Source: Peptoniphilus raoultii (lineage in GTDB: Bacteria; Bacillota; Clostridia; Tissierellales; Peptoniphilaceae). Taken from it: DNA of 64,000 nucleotides. The notes under the pieces are model-generated. The model worked only from the letters and a program-made list of their open reading frames with translations. It was not told where the DNA came from and did not search any database. Position 1 is the stretch's first letter. The number at the start of each line of letters is the position of its first letter. A program made the position numbers and the translations under genes. The stretch is taken from contig NZ_FMWM01000002.1 in assembly GCF_900099555.1 (NCBI RefSeq), positions 1,299,629-1,363,628 on the forward strand, written 5' to 3'. Positions 1 through 8,059 of this stretch are shown here, piece after piece.

Positions 1-2886
1 CTTAGATTTTTCAATAAAGTCAAAAAATTCATCTTCCGTTTTTTTCATGGCTTCCCTTGAAAGGTCTACGGGAATTTTCTTTCCATGCTTTAGGGAATAA
101 ATATAAGCTCCCTTAACTTCTTTTTTATAATTATGACCAAAAATTTTAGAATAAAGTCTAAGCTGAGGACTATAATATTTTAAAAGTTCCTCTTCATTTA
201 GATCCGATGTTTTTAAATCCACAATATAAATACCCTTATTATAAATTATTTGGTCAATAAATCCTCTTACAATATTGCCCCTAAAGTCATAAAAATATTC
301 AAGTTCTTTGAACAAAATATCTTTATCCTTAAGCTTCAAATAATTATTTGCAAGGTCCTTAATTTCTTTAAATTTTTCTTGGTTTATATCCTCCCTAAAA
401 AATTTAAAGAGAGATTTAAGGTGAGAGTCAATATTTTCTCCTTCCCTATAGGTCTTGGCAAATAGGTGAATAATATTACCCCTATTTTTTGCATCTACAA
501 AAAATGTTTTGCCAGCAAGAACTTTTACTTCCTTGTCAAAGAAAAATTTATCAAAATAGGCCTTAGGATCCAATTTATAATTTAAGAAATCTGTAACTGA
601 ATAATTTTGCCTATACTTATATAAAAATTCTATATCATTATCTAAAAATAATCTAGCCTTTTTATCTAAAGCTTTAAATTCTTCTTCATTTTGAATTTCA
701 AGTATACTTAAGTTATCATAAGATTCTAAGAGGCTGATATAAGAATTAGAACCATCTTTTGGTTTTTTTACAAGTATTAGCCTATCCCTTGCCCTAGTCA
801 TGGCAACATATAAAATCCTTTTTTCCTCTTCCAGCCCCTCATTTTTATACTTATCTTCAACTAAAAAATATTTTCCTGATGACCTATCCGAATTTATAGC
901 AAGGCCATATTCCCTATCAAAATTAACTTTCCAAGAGGAAGATAAATTTAAACTTTTTGACATATTGTAAATTACTACATTATTAAATTCGAGACCCTTT
1001 GATGAATGAATTGTCAAGAGATTAAGACCCTTTGAAAGATCTTCTGTTTCTTTAATATCAAGATACTTAGAAAAAAGTCCTAGGTTTTTGTATCCAAGAT
1101 CTGTAAATTCTACAGCTAAATTATAAAATTCATAGAGATAGTCCATATCATTTCTGTCAATTGTAAAATTTGCAAGATCCCCTATAATATTTTTTATTAA
1201 ATCATCAAGGGCTAAAGAATTTTTAATATTTGCATATTTCTTATAAAAATCTATGGCTTTTTTATATTTATAGTCAATTTCCAAGTCAAGAGCTTTTGAA
1301 ATATCTCTTACTCCCCTTAAAAGAACTTTCACAAGATAATCAAAGGAAAGATTTACAAAGGGTGATGAAATATAAGTTGAAAAAGCCTTAAAGTCATTAT
1401 TATTATAAATTAGTTCAATAAAATTTAAGGAAAACTTAATAATTTCAAGGTTCTTTAATTTTATTGTCCCTTTATTTACAGGTATATTTTCATCTTTAAG
1501 GATTTCTTCAAGGCTATTTATTTCATTATTTGTTCTTGCAAGGATAGCTATATCTTTCATTTCAGATGTCTTTAAAAGGCTTTTTATCAGTTTAATAAAA
1601 GACCTATCATCTTCTTCTATAAAATATTCAGCACCCCTCGTTTTATCTCTTGCACCTTCAAGGCCTTGATAATTATCAAATTTATTTTGAAAAAGTAAAT
1701 TTATATCTTCTATAATTTTTGCATCCGTCCTATAATTAATATCCATATTTAGACTAATGCCCTCTTCTTCAAAGGTCTTTGTCATTTCATAATAGGAATA
1801 GATGTCACTTCCCCTAAAAGAATAAATTGATTGCTTGGGATCACCAACAATAAATAAATTTGCTCCTTCAAAGGATTTAATAATCTCATTTTGAACCATA
1901 TTTGTATCCTGAAATTCATCGACAAGAATATAGTCATAAGAAGATTTTAATTTATTTTTAATTTCAGGAAGACTAACAAGTTCTTGGGCATAAAATAAAA
2001 GGTCGTTATAATCTAAAAGTTTATTATCCCTTTTCATTTTCTCATAAGATTTTTTTAAGGTCCATAAAATTTCAAATATAAGTTTATAGTAGGGATGATT
2101 TTTCTTATCAAGACTAAGGGAAAGAGAACTTATAATTTCTCTTACTTTTGTGATTTTTGGATTTTCCTTTTTTATACTTGAAAATAAATCCCTTACTAAA
2201 TTTAAATCTTCCTCCGAAAAAATATCTTTTGCAAAAATACTATCAAAATCTTCTTCCATAAAATTTCTTAATTTTTTAAAAGACTTATTTGACGATAGGT
2301 CAATTAGTAAATCTCTTAGGTCCTCAAATTTATAAGCACTTGAATAGTTTTTAAAAGTAAGATTTTCTAAATCATCAATTCCTATGCCATTATCAATAAT
2401 TTTATTATAAAGACCAGCTATTATATTTTTAAAAATCTTTTTATTTATATCAAAATCAAGAATAAAATTAAAATATAAGTCATCTTTCCTCTTGTCCAAA
2501 ATTTCATTAAGGGCAAGGTCAAATAAATTGGCACAAGTCCACTCGCTGTCAACAATGGACTGAGGATTGATATTAACATATCTTGAATAAGAAGAAATTA
2601 AATCCCTGCAAAAGGAATGAATAGTCATAATATTTAAATTTTCAAGAAAAGATGAATAAGGAAGATTTGCAAGATCCTCACAAATTCTGTTATTCATTTC
2701 ATTAGCAGCCTTTTCTGTAAAAGTTATGGCTAAAATATTGTCACATCTGCCCCCTTGAGCCTTAACAATATTTATAAATCTTTCCTTTAAAACTCTAGTC
2801 TTACCAGTGCCAGCTCCTGCCACCAGGGAAATATTATCCTTTAAATTTGTAGAAGCAAGTTTTTGGGTTTCATTTAATTTCAGCAT
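1..2886 (-). CDS. addA: AddA/UvrD-type helicase with C-terminal RecB-family nuclease (partial)
   Basis: This is a superfamily 1 DNA helicase with a nuclease domain, of the AddA type used in double-strand break repair. It starts with ATG at 2886 and stays open to the window edge, so 962 codons are visible and the C-terminus is missing. Visible helicase motifs are Walker A AGAGTGKT (residues 23-30), motif II with VDEFQDT around D323, motif III GDPKQSIYSFRG, LTIHSSKGLEF and YVAMTRARDR. Near the end are GFIDQII (D878) and VDLKT (D890, K892), the D...DxK core of a PD-(D/E)XK nuclease. Classical AddA is about 1200 residues with the nuclease near 1170, so this is a compact version. An AddB partner would be expected outside the window. 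A stand-alone UvrD-nuclease fusion is the alternative. Confidence 0.82.
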   Translation of the reverse strand, partial: MLKLNETQKLASTNLKDNISLVAGAGTGKTRVLKERFINIVKAQGGRCDNILAITFTEKAANEMNNRICEDLANLPYSSFLENLNIMTIHSFCRDLISSYSRYVNINPQSIVDSEWTCANLFDLALNEILDKRKDDLYFNFILDFDINKKIFKNIIAGLYNKIIDNGIGIDDLENLTFKNYSSAYKFEDLRDLLIDLSSNKSFKKLRNFMEEDFDSIFAKDIFSEEDLNLVRDLFSSIKKENPKITKVREIISSLSLSLDKKNHPYYKLIFEILWTLKKSYEKMKRDNKLLDYNDLLFYAQELVSLPEIKNKLKSSYDYILVDEFQDTNMVQNEIIKSFEGANLFIVGDPKQSIYSFRGSDIYSYYEMTKTFEEEGISLNMDINYRTDAKIIEDINLLFQNKFDNYQGLEGARDKTRGAEYFIEEDDRSFIKLIKSLLKTSEMKDIAILARTNNEINSLEEILKDENIPVNKGTIKLKNLEIIKFSLNFIELIYNNNDFKAFSTYISSPFVNLSFDYLVKVLLRGVRDISKALDLEIDYKYKKAIDFYKKYANIKNSLALDDLIKNIIGDLANFTIDRNDMDYLYEFYNLAVEFTDLGYKNLGLFSKYLDIKETEDLSKGLNLLTIHSSKGLEFNNVVIYNMSKSLNLSSSWKVNFDREYGLAINSDRSSGKYFLVEDKYKNEGLEEEKRILYVAMTRARDRLILVKKPKDGSNSYISLLESYDNLSILEIQNEEEFKALDKKARLFLDNDIEFLYKYRQNYSVTDFLNYKLDPKAYFDKFFFDKEVKVLAGKTFFVDAKNRGNIIHLFAKTYREGENIDSHLKSLFKFFREDINQEKFKEIKDLANNYLKLKDKDILFKELEYFYDFRGNIVRGFIDQIIYNKGIYIVDLKTSDLNEEELLKYYSPQLRLYSKIFGHNYKKEVKGAYIYSLKHGKKIPVDLSREAMKKTEDEFFDFIEKSK

Positions 2887-2954
2887 ATAAATTCCTCTTT
2901 TTATTCTTTATCTGATTACTAGTATATAATAAAATGTGAAAATTTAAAATAAGG

Positions 2955-2984
2955 CAAAAAACAAAGCCCTATAAAAAGGCTTTG
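2955..2984 (-). terminator. Rho-independent terminator after ileS
   Basis: On the minus strand GCAAAGCC and GGGCTTTG form a stem around a T/A-rich loop, followed by a run of T. It lies just downstream of the ileS stop codon and separates it from the helicase gene. Confidence 0.8.
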
Positions 2985-2991
2985 CTAAAAA

Positions 2992-5900
2992 TTATTTTAC
3001 TTTTTCAATATTTATTTTAATGTCGTGGCCATTTAAATTAGATTCTTCCCCGTCATTATCTTTAATTCCAATATTTTGTGCAAGGGTTTCTGTTTTAATA
3101 AATTCTTCTTCAGCTTTTAATGCATTTGTAACTTCTTCATCTGACTTGTAGAAAATATTAATATTATCTAAAACGTCAAGGTCAAGTTTTTTTCTAAATT
3201 GCTGAATTCTAGAAATAAATTCTCTAACATAACCTTCATTAATAAGGCCTTCGTTAAGTTCAGTATCTAAAATTACAAAGATGTTATTTTCCATTTTAAC
3301 GTCAAATCCCTCCTTGGATTTAATGTTTACTAAAATATAATCTTTTGTAATTTCTGCAATTTCCCCATTTAATTTTAAGCTAACTGGTCCTTGTTCTAAT
3401 TTTTCTATAAAATCCTTAGGATTTACCTCATTTAAATATTTTGAAAATTCTTTAATCTTTGGTCCTAAAATTTTTCCAACTTCTCTAAAGTTTGGTTTTA
3501 ATTCATAGTTCATAAATTGAGATAGGTCATTTTCAAAATCCACTTCTTTTACATTTAATTCTTCCATAATAAGTTCAGTTAAATCGCTAATAATGTCTTT
3601 ATATTTTCCGTCAATTATTACTTTTGAAAGTGGTTGACGTACTTTAATTTTTGCATCTTCTCTTGAAGCTCTTCCAAGAGCAACTAAATCTCTTACAAGG
3701 TCCATTTTTTCTTCAATTTGAGGATTTATTAGTTCTTCATTAGCGAGTGGATATTCTGCAAGGTGAACTGACTCTTCATCTGTTAAGGACTTAAACAATT
3801 CCTCTGAAATAAAGGGTACAATCGGTGCAATTATTTTGCAAATTCCAACTAAAACTTCATAAGTTGTGGCATATACTGCAAATTTTGAATCATCCTTATC
3901 TGTCTTCCAAAATCTTCTTCTGTTTCTTCTAATATACCAATTGGAAAGATCTTCAATTACAAAATCCTGAATTTCTCTTACAACTTTTGTAAGTTCAAAT
4001 TTATCCATATCTTCTTTTACATTTTTTAAAAGTTTATTGTATTTTGAAAGAAGCCACTTGTCTATTTCATCTCTAACTTCATATGAGACATTAAATTCTC
4101 TTGGATCTATATTATCAGTATTGGCATAAAGACTAAAGAAATTATAGGTATTTCTTAAAGATCTGAAGAATTTTGATTCAACTTCTTTAAGGCCGTCTTC
4201 ATCAAATTTTGTTGGAGTCCATGGTGGTGAAACATAAATTAAATACCACCTTACAACATCTGCCCCATATTTATCGAAAAGTTCAAAGGGAGCAACGGTA
4301 TTTCCCTTGGACTTAGACATTTTTTTGCCAAATTTATCTAGGATTAAATCATTTACAAGTACATTTTTATAAGGGCTTTTTCCTGTTAGATATGTTGAAA
4401 TTGCAATTAAAGAATAGAACCATCCTCTTGTTTGGTCAATCCCTTCGCAGATAAAATCAGCTGGGAAAAGATCCTTAAAATCTTCTTTATGCTCAAAGGG
4501 ATAGTGCCATTGAGCGAAAGGCATAGAACCAGAATCAAACCAGACGTCAATTACATCCTTTTCACGGTTCATTTCTTTTCCGCAATCAGGACATTTTAAA
4601 TGAACATTATCAACATAGGGTCTGTGAAGTTCTAAATCTTCATTAATATCTTCTATTGCTCTTTCCTTTAAATCTTTTCTTGATCCAACTGATTCAACAT
4701 GACCACATTCACATTTCCAAAGAGGAAGAGGAGTTCCCCAATATCTGGAACGGGAAATTGCCCAATCATTTAGATTCTCAAGCCAGTTCCCAAATCTCTT
4801 TTCTCCTACAAAGTCTGGGAACCAATTTACTCCCTTGTTATTTTCAACCATCTTATCCTTAAATTTTGTAACTTCAATATACCAAGATGGGTGTGCATAA
4901 TAAATTAATGGAGTATGACATCTCCAACAGTGAGGATAATTGTGTTTAATTTTACCCTTGGCGAATAAAATATCATTTTCAAGTAAATATTTAATAACTT
5001 CCGGGTCGCTATCAATTACAAAATTTCCCTTCCAAGGAGTTTCTGTAAATTTCCCTTCTTCATCAACAGGATTTACAACAGGAAGATTATACCTTCTTCC
5101 GGTTTGATAATCATCTTCACCAAAGGCTGGTGCAGAATGGACAATACCGGTTCCGTCTTCAGTTGTTACATAATCTGCAAGAGTGATGAAAAAGGCCTTT
5201 TTATTTACTTTTATAAAAGGAAGAAGCTGTTCATATTCAATATATTCAAGATCCTTTCCCTTCATTTTTTCTACAATTTCATAGTCCCTATCTTGTAAAA
5301 CTTTTTCAAGTAAATTTTCAGCTAAATAATAAAATTCGTCTTCCATTTTTACCTTAACATAATCTACATCCGGATGCACTGTTAAGGAAACATTTGAAGG
5401 TAGGGTCCATGGAGTTGTTGTCCATGCAAGAAAGTATTCATTGTCCCCATCTTTTCTCTTGAATTTTACTGTAACTGCTGTTGTAGTAATTTCTTCATAT
5501 CCTTGAGCAACTTCGTGAGATGCAAGACCGGTTCCGCATCTTGCACAGTAGGGAAGAATTTTATGACCCTCATAGATTAGGCCATCTTTAAACATCTTAT
5601 CTAAAATATTCCAAACACTTTCAATATAATTATTGTCAAGAGTTATATATGGATTGTCTAAATCAATTAAATATCCCATTCTTTTTGTAAGAGTTCTCCA
5701 TTCTTTTTCATATTCAAATACAGACTCTTTACATTTTTCATTAAATTTTTCAATACCATATTTTTCAATATCCTGTTTGTTATGAAGGTCTAATTTTTTT
5801 TCAACTTCAATTTCAACTGGCAGTCCATGAGTATCCCAACCTGCTTTTCTCTTAACTTTATAGCCTAGCATGGTATGGTATCTGCAAGTTAAATCCTTTA

Positions 5901-6093
5901 AAGTTCTTGCCATAACATGATGGATTCCTGGTTTGCCATTTGCTGTTGGTGGACCCTCATAAAAAATGTAAGATTCCCCGCCTTCTTTTGCGTCTACACA
6001 CTTGTGAAGAAGATCAATTTCCTCCCAATATTTTGAAATATTGCCTTCTCTTTGACAAGCCGATTCTTTGGATAAATTTTTAAATTTACTCAT
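2992..6093 (-). CDS. ileS: Isoleucyl-tRNA synthetase, type 2, with permuted GIHH signature
   Basis: It charges tRNA-Ile with isoleucine. The length of 1033 residues matches the eukaryote-like type 2 enzymes rather than the type 1 form of about 930. The first class I signature, normally HxGH, reads GIHH (residues 56-59) inside GPPTANGKPGIHHVMA. The second signature KMSKS is intact, in GKKMSKSKGN. The editing domain and Cys pairs (CARCG, CWRCH, CECGH, CPDCG) are present. A T-box leader precedes the gene, and its start is preceded by the Shine-Dalgarno sequence GAGAGGAG. Type 2 enzymes are known to tolerate mupirocin, and the GxHH variant has been reported to raise that resistance much further. 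Confidence 0.97.
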   Translation of the reverse strand: MSKFKNLSKESACQREGNISKYWEEIDLLHKCVDAKEGGESYIFYEGPPTANGKPGIHHVMARTLKDLTCRYHTMLGYKVKRKAGWDTHGLPVEIEVEKKLDLHNKQDIEKYGIEKFNEKCKESVFEYEKEWRTLTKRMGYLIDLDNPYITLDNNYIESVWNILDKMFKDGLIYEGHKILPYCARCGTGLASHEVAQGYEEITTTAVTVKFKRKDGDNEYFLAWTTTPWTLPSNVSLTVHPDVDYVKVKMEDEFYYLAENLLEKVLQDRDYEIVEKMKGKDLEYIEYEQLLPFIKVNKKAFFITLADYVTTEDGTGIVHSAPAFGEDDYQTGRRYNLPVVNPVDEEGKFTETPWKGNFVIDSDPEVIKYLLENDILFAKGKIKHNYPHCWRCHTPLIYYAHPSWYIEVTKFKDKMVENNKGVNWFPDFVGEKRFGNWLENLNDWAISRSRYWGTPLPLWKCECGHVESVGSRKDLKERAIEDINEDLELHRPYVDNVHLKCPDCGKEMNREKDVIDVWFDSGSMPFAQWHYPFEHKEDFKDLFPADFICEGIDQTRGWFYSLIAISTYLTGKSPYKNVLVNDLILDKFGKKMSKSKGNTVAPFELFDKYGADVVRWYLIYVSPPWTPTKFDEDGLKEVESKFFRSLRNTYNFFSLYANTDNIDPREFNVSYEVRDEIDKWLLSKYNKLLKNVKEDMDKFELTKVVREIQDFVIEDLSNWYIRRNRRRFWKTDKDDSKFAVYATTYEVLVGICKIIAPIVPFISEELFKSLTDEESVHLAEYPLANEELINPQIEEKMDLVRDLVALGRASREDAKIKVRQPLSKVIIDGKYKDIISDLTELIMEELNVKEVDFENDLSQFMNYELKPNFREVGKILGPKIKEFSKYLNEVNPKDFIEKLEQGPVSLKLNGEIAEITKDYILVNIKSKEGFDVKMENNIFVILDTELNEGLINEGYVREFISRIQQFRKKLDLDVLDNINIFYKSDEEVTNALKAEEEFIKTETLAQNIGIKDNDGEESNLNGHDIKINIEKVK

Positions 6094-6135
6094 CTAAATC
6101 TCCTCTCTATATATACAAATTAACTATTTTTTCCT

Positions 6136-6327
6136 AATAAAAAAATCCCCTCTTTAAAGAAGGGACGAACATGCCGCGGTACCACCCTATTTATTTAGGT
6201 AAATCTCTCAAAATATATATAGCTATTAACCATAAACTCCAAGCTGATCCGTATAAAAAAGATCAAAACTTTTCACCAACCAGTTCTTCTCTTGTGAGAG
6301 CTTTTTTATACCATTCTCTTCAAAGTT
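6136..6327 (-). ncRNA. T-box riboswitch leader of ileS
   Basis: The conserved T-box sequence AGGGTGGTACCGCG lies on the minus strand at 6175-6188. It is followed by a terminator hairpin (TCCCTTC, loop TTTAAA, GAGGGGA, then seven T) at 6139-6165. The base of Stem I appears to pair CTCTC near 6300 with GAGAG near 6209. The known mechanism is that uncharged tRNA-Ile stabilises the antiterminator and lets ileS be transcribed. I could not place the specifier loop with certainty. An ATC at 6246-6248 is one candidate. The leader begins right after the rrf2 stop codon. Confidence 0.93.
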
Positions 6328-6735
6328 TTATATAAAATTATCTATTGTTTCACTTTCAAACATATTAATTATACTGCTTTGAATTTTATTTAACTTAACA
6401 TGAAATTTGCAGTGTTTCATTCCGTCCTTAGTGTGTTTTGAGCAATAGGGTCCATTTTCTAAACATTTATTTATAATTATCGGACCGTCAACTGCAACTA
6501 TTATATCATATAGAGTAATTTCTTCCTTAGGTTTTTTTAAAGAATAACCACCCTTAACACCCCTTAAAGCATAAGTAATACCAGCTAAATTTAATTTTCT
6601 GAGTATTCTAAGAGTGAATCTTTCACTTACACCTTCTTCTTTAGCTATTATTGGTGCTCCTATAATTTCAAATTCATGCTTAGCTAAGAAACTAACTATT
6701 CTAAAGGCGTAATCCGTTTCTTGCGTAATTCTCAT
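6328..6735 (-). CDS. Rrf2-family transcriptional regulator with a likely Fe-S site
   Basis: This 135-residue winged-helix regulator begins MRITQETDYAFRIV and has the family wing sequence RGVKGGYSLKKP. Cys91, Cys98 and Cys109, followed by His112, resemble the three-Cys-one-His cluster ligands of IscR-type members, so it probably senses Fe-S, redox or NO status. It is last in a probable operon with the HI0933 flavoprotein and the COG4091 dehydrogenase. A perfect 7-2-7 palindrome lies about 20 bases upstream of the start. The start is ATG with Shine-Dalgarno AGGAGAG. The specific signal and targets are inference. Confidence 0.88.
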   Translation of the reverse strand: MRITQETDYAFRIVSFLAKHEFEIIGAPIIAKEEGVSERFTLRILRKLNLAGITYALRGVKGGYSLKKPKEEITLYDIIVAVDGPIIINKCLENGPYCSKHTKDGMKHCKFHVKLNKIQSSIINMFESETIDNFI

Positions 6736-6755
6736 TAATCTCTCCTAATTCTATT

Positions 6756-6771
6756 ATAATTTCAAAATTAT
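6756..6771 (-). promoter_or_regulatory. Palindromic candidate operator upstream of rrf2
   Basis: On the minus strand ATAATTT-TG-AAATTAT is a perfect inverted repeat. TTGACA overlaps its upstream edge (6771-6776) and TATAAT and TAGAAT hexamers lie downstream. The TTGACA/TAGAAT pair has a 17-base spacer but would place the start of transcription inside the Shine-Dalgarno sequence, so the promoter assignment is uncertain. An Rrf2 autoregulatory site is the simplest reading. Confidence 0.4.
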
Positions 6772-6772
6772 G

Positions 6773-8044
6773 TCAATAAATTTCATCCTGCAATCTTCTT
6801 ATCTTTACTATTTGACTTTCTTCATTTAAGTCTACGTCATCATAAGTTATAAGGCTTCCCTTTTTTATATCTCTTTTTGCAAGAGCACCTTCTGTCAATA
6901 TCCCAATTGGTAAAAGTATATCTCTTTTTTGAATTTCAGCTTTTTCCAAAGATCCAAAAACTGTATAACCACCAATTCCGTCAAATTTTTCTCCTCTTTT
7001 AATATCTTTTTTTGCTACGGTTACAGATTCTGCATAGGGTTTATCCTTAGGTGCAATTGTAGAATCCCCAAGAATTACAGCCCTCATAATTGATTTTGGA
7101 GTTTCAAGACTTGTTAAATGGTAGGGCCTATAAATTGCAAAATTTTCTCCATCTCCCATGGAAAGATATTTCATTTCATCAGTGATGAAGGTAGATTTTG
7201 TCTTAACTATGGCAAAAACTCCAGGTGCAATTCCCTTGACAAAGTCAACTATCCCATAGGAATTTAAAAGTCCTCCATCTTCTTTTAATTTTATATCATC
7301 AGTAAGTTTTTTAGGACTTGATGTAAAGAAATGGCAACCTCTCACATCTGGTGCAAAACCAACTGCATTGCATACTGCATTCAGTTCAAGCATAGTGTTT
7401 GTTCCGTCCACAAAAGATGTTAGCATTCTTTTATTTATGCCCCTCCTCTTTGCATCATCTGCTAGGTCATCTTGATTTGCAAAATTATCAAGTTTATTAT
7501 TTTTCCCCTTACCTAAAACTAAAACATCAAAACCACAAGACTTACAAAAATCATATAAATCAATAATTGCTCCAGGTTCATCGCCAGCTGTTCCTGAATA
7601 AACAACACCAGCATCTTTTGCCAAATCCTTAAGATAAGGACCGACTGTTGAATCCATTTCTACATTTAAGGATACTATATGAACTTTATTTTTAATGGCA
7701 TTAAGGGAAATAATTGTACCTGTATTTGTATCTCCTGTTGCATCCACAACAACATCTGTAAGAGTTGAGGCAAGATTTATATCAAGGCTTCCAACATACT
7801 TATTATTTTTTAAGGCTATTCTAGCCTTGTCAATGTCATCTGTAATTATATATTCATTTTCAGAAATTCCCGCAACGCCAAAAGCTTCAGTCAAAGATTC
7901 TCTTCTTCTTGCTGCAATTAAGGCTGGACCAAAACCATCTAAAATTCTTAAAGTAGTAAGTAAAGACTTGCCCATAATTCCAAGACCGACAATTCCGACC
8001 TTAATAGGATCTCTATCTTTAATTTTATTTAATAAATAAAACAT
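6773..8044 (-). CDS. COG4091-type homoserine dehydrogenase-like protein with SAF domain
   Basis: This 423-residue protein has an N-terminal Rossmann fold (VGIVGLGIMGKSL, residues about 16-28), a central homoserine-dehydrogenase-like catalytic region, and a C-terminal SAF-like segment (GILTEGALAKRDIKKGSLI). This matches the group called predicted homoserine dehydrogenase, whose members are mostly uncharacterised NAD(P)-dependent oxidoreductases. It is not the canonical threonine-pathway enzyme, because it has no ACT domain and no threonine or methionine genes lie nearby. It starts 15 bases after the flavoprotein stop and ends 37 bases before rrf2, which suggests co-transcription. The substrate is unknown. 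Confidence 0.8.
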   Translation of the reverse strand: MFYLLNKIKDRDPIKVGIVGLGIMGKSLLTTLRILDGFGPALIAARRRESLTEAFGVAGISENEYIITDDIDKARIALKNNKYVGSLDINLASTLTDVVVDATGDTNTGTIISLNAIKNKVHIVSLNVEMDSTVGPYLKDLAKDAGVVYSGTAGDEPGAIIDLYDFCKSCGFDVLVLGKGKNNKLDNFANQDDLADDAKRRGINKRMLTSFVDGTNTMLELNAVCNAVGFAPDVRGCHFFTSSPKKLTDDIKLKEDGGLLNSYGIVDFVKGIAPGVFAIVKTKSTFITDEMKYLSMGDGENFAIYRPYHLTSLETPKSIMRAVILGDSTIAPKDKPYAESVTVAKKDIKRGEKFDGIGGYTVFGSLEKAEIQKRDILLPIGILTEGALAKRDIKKGSLITYDDVDLNEESQIVKIRRLQDEIY

Positions 8045-8059
8045 ATATCCTCCAGTAAA

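Noticed and set aside
6748-6776. TTGACA-17-TAGAAT as the rrf2 promoter
   Set aside because: Transcription would start inside the Shine-Dalgarno sequence, leaving almost no leader. I kept only the palindrome as a candidate operator.
7695-8039. Plus-strand open frame of 114 residues antisense to the COG4091 gene
   Set aside because: It is a shadow of a well-supported minus-strand gene, has no Shine-Dalgarno sequence, and has no recognisable protein pattern.
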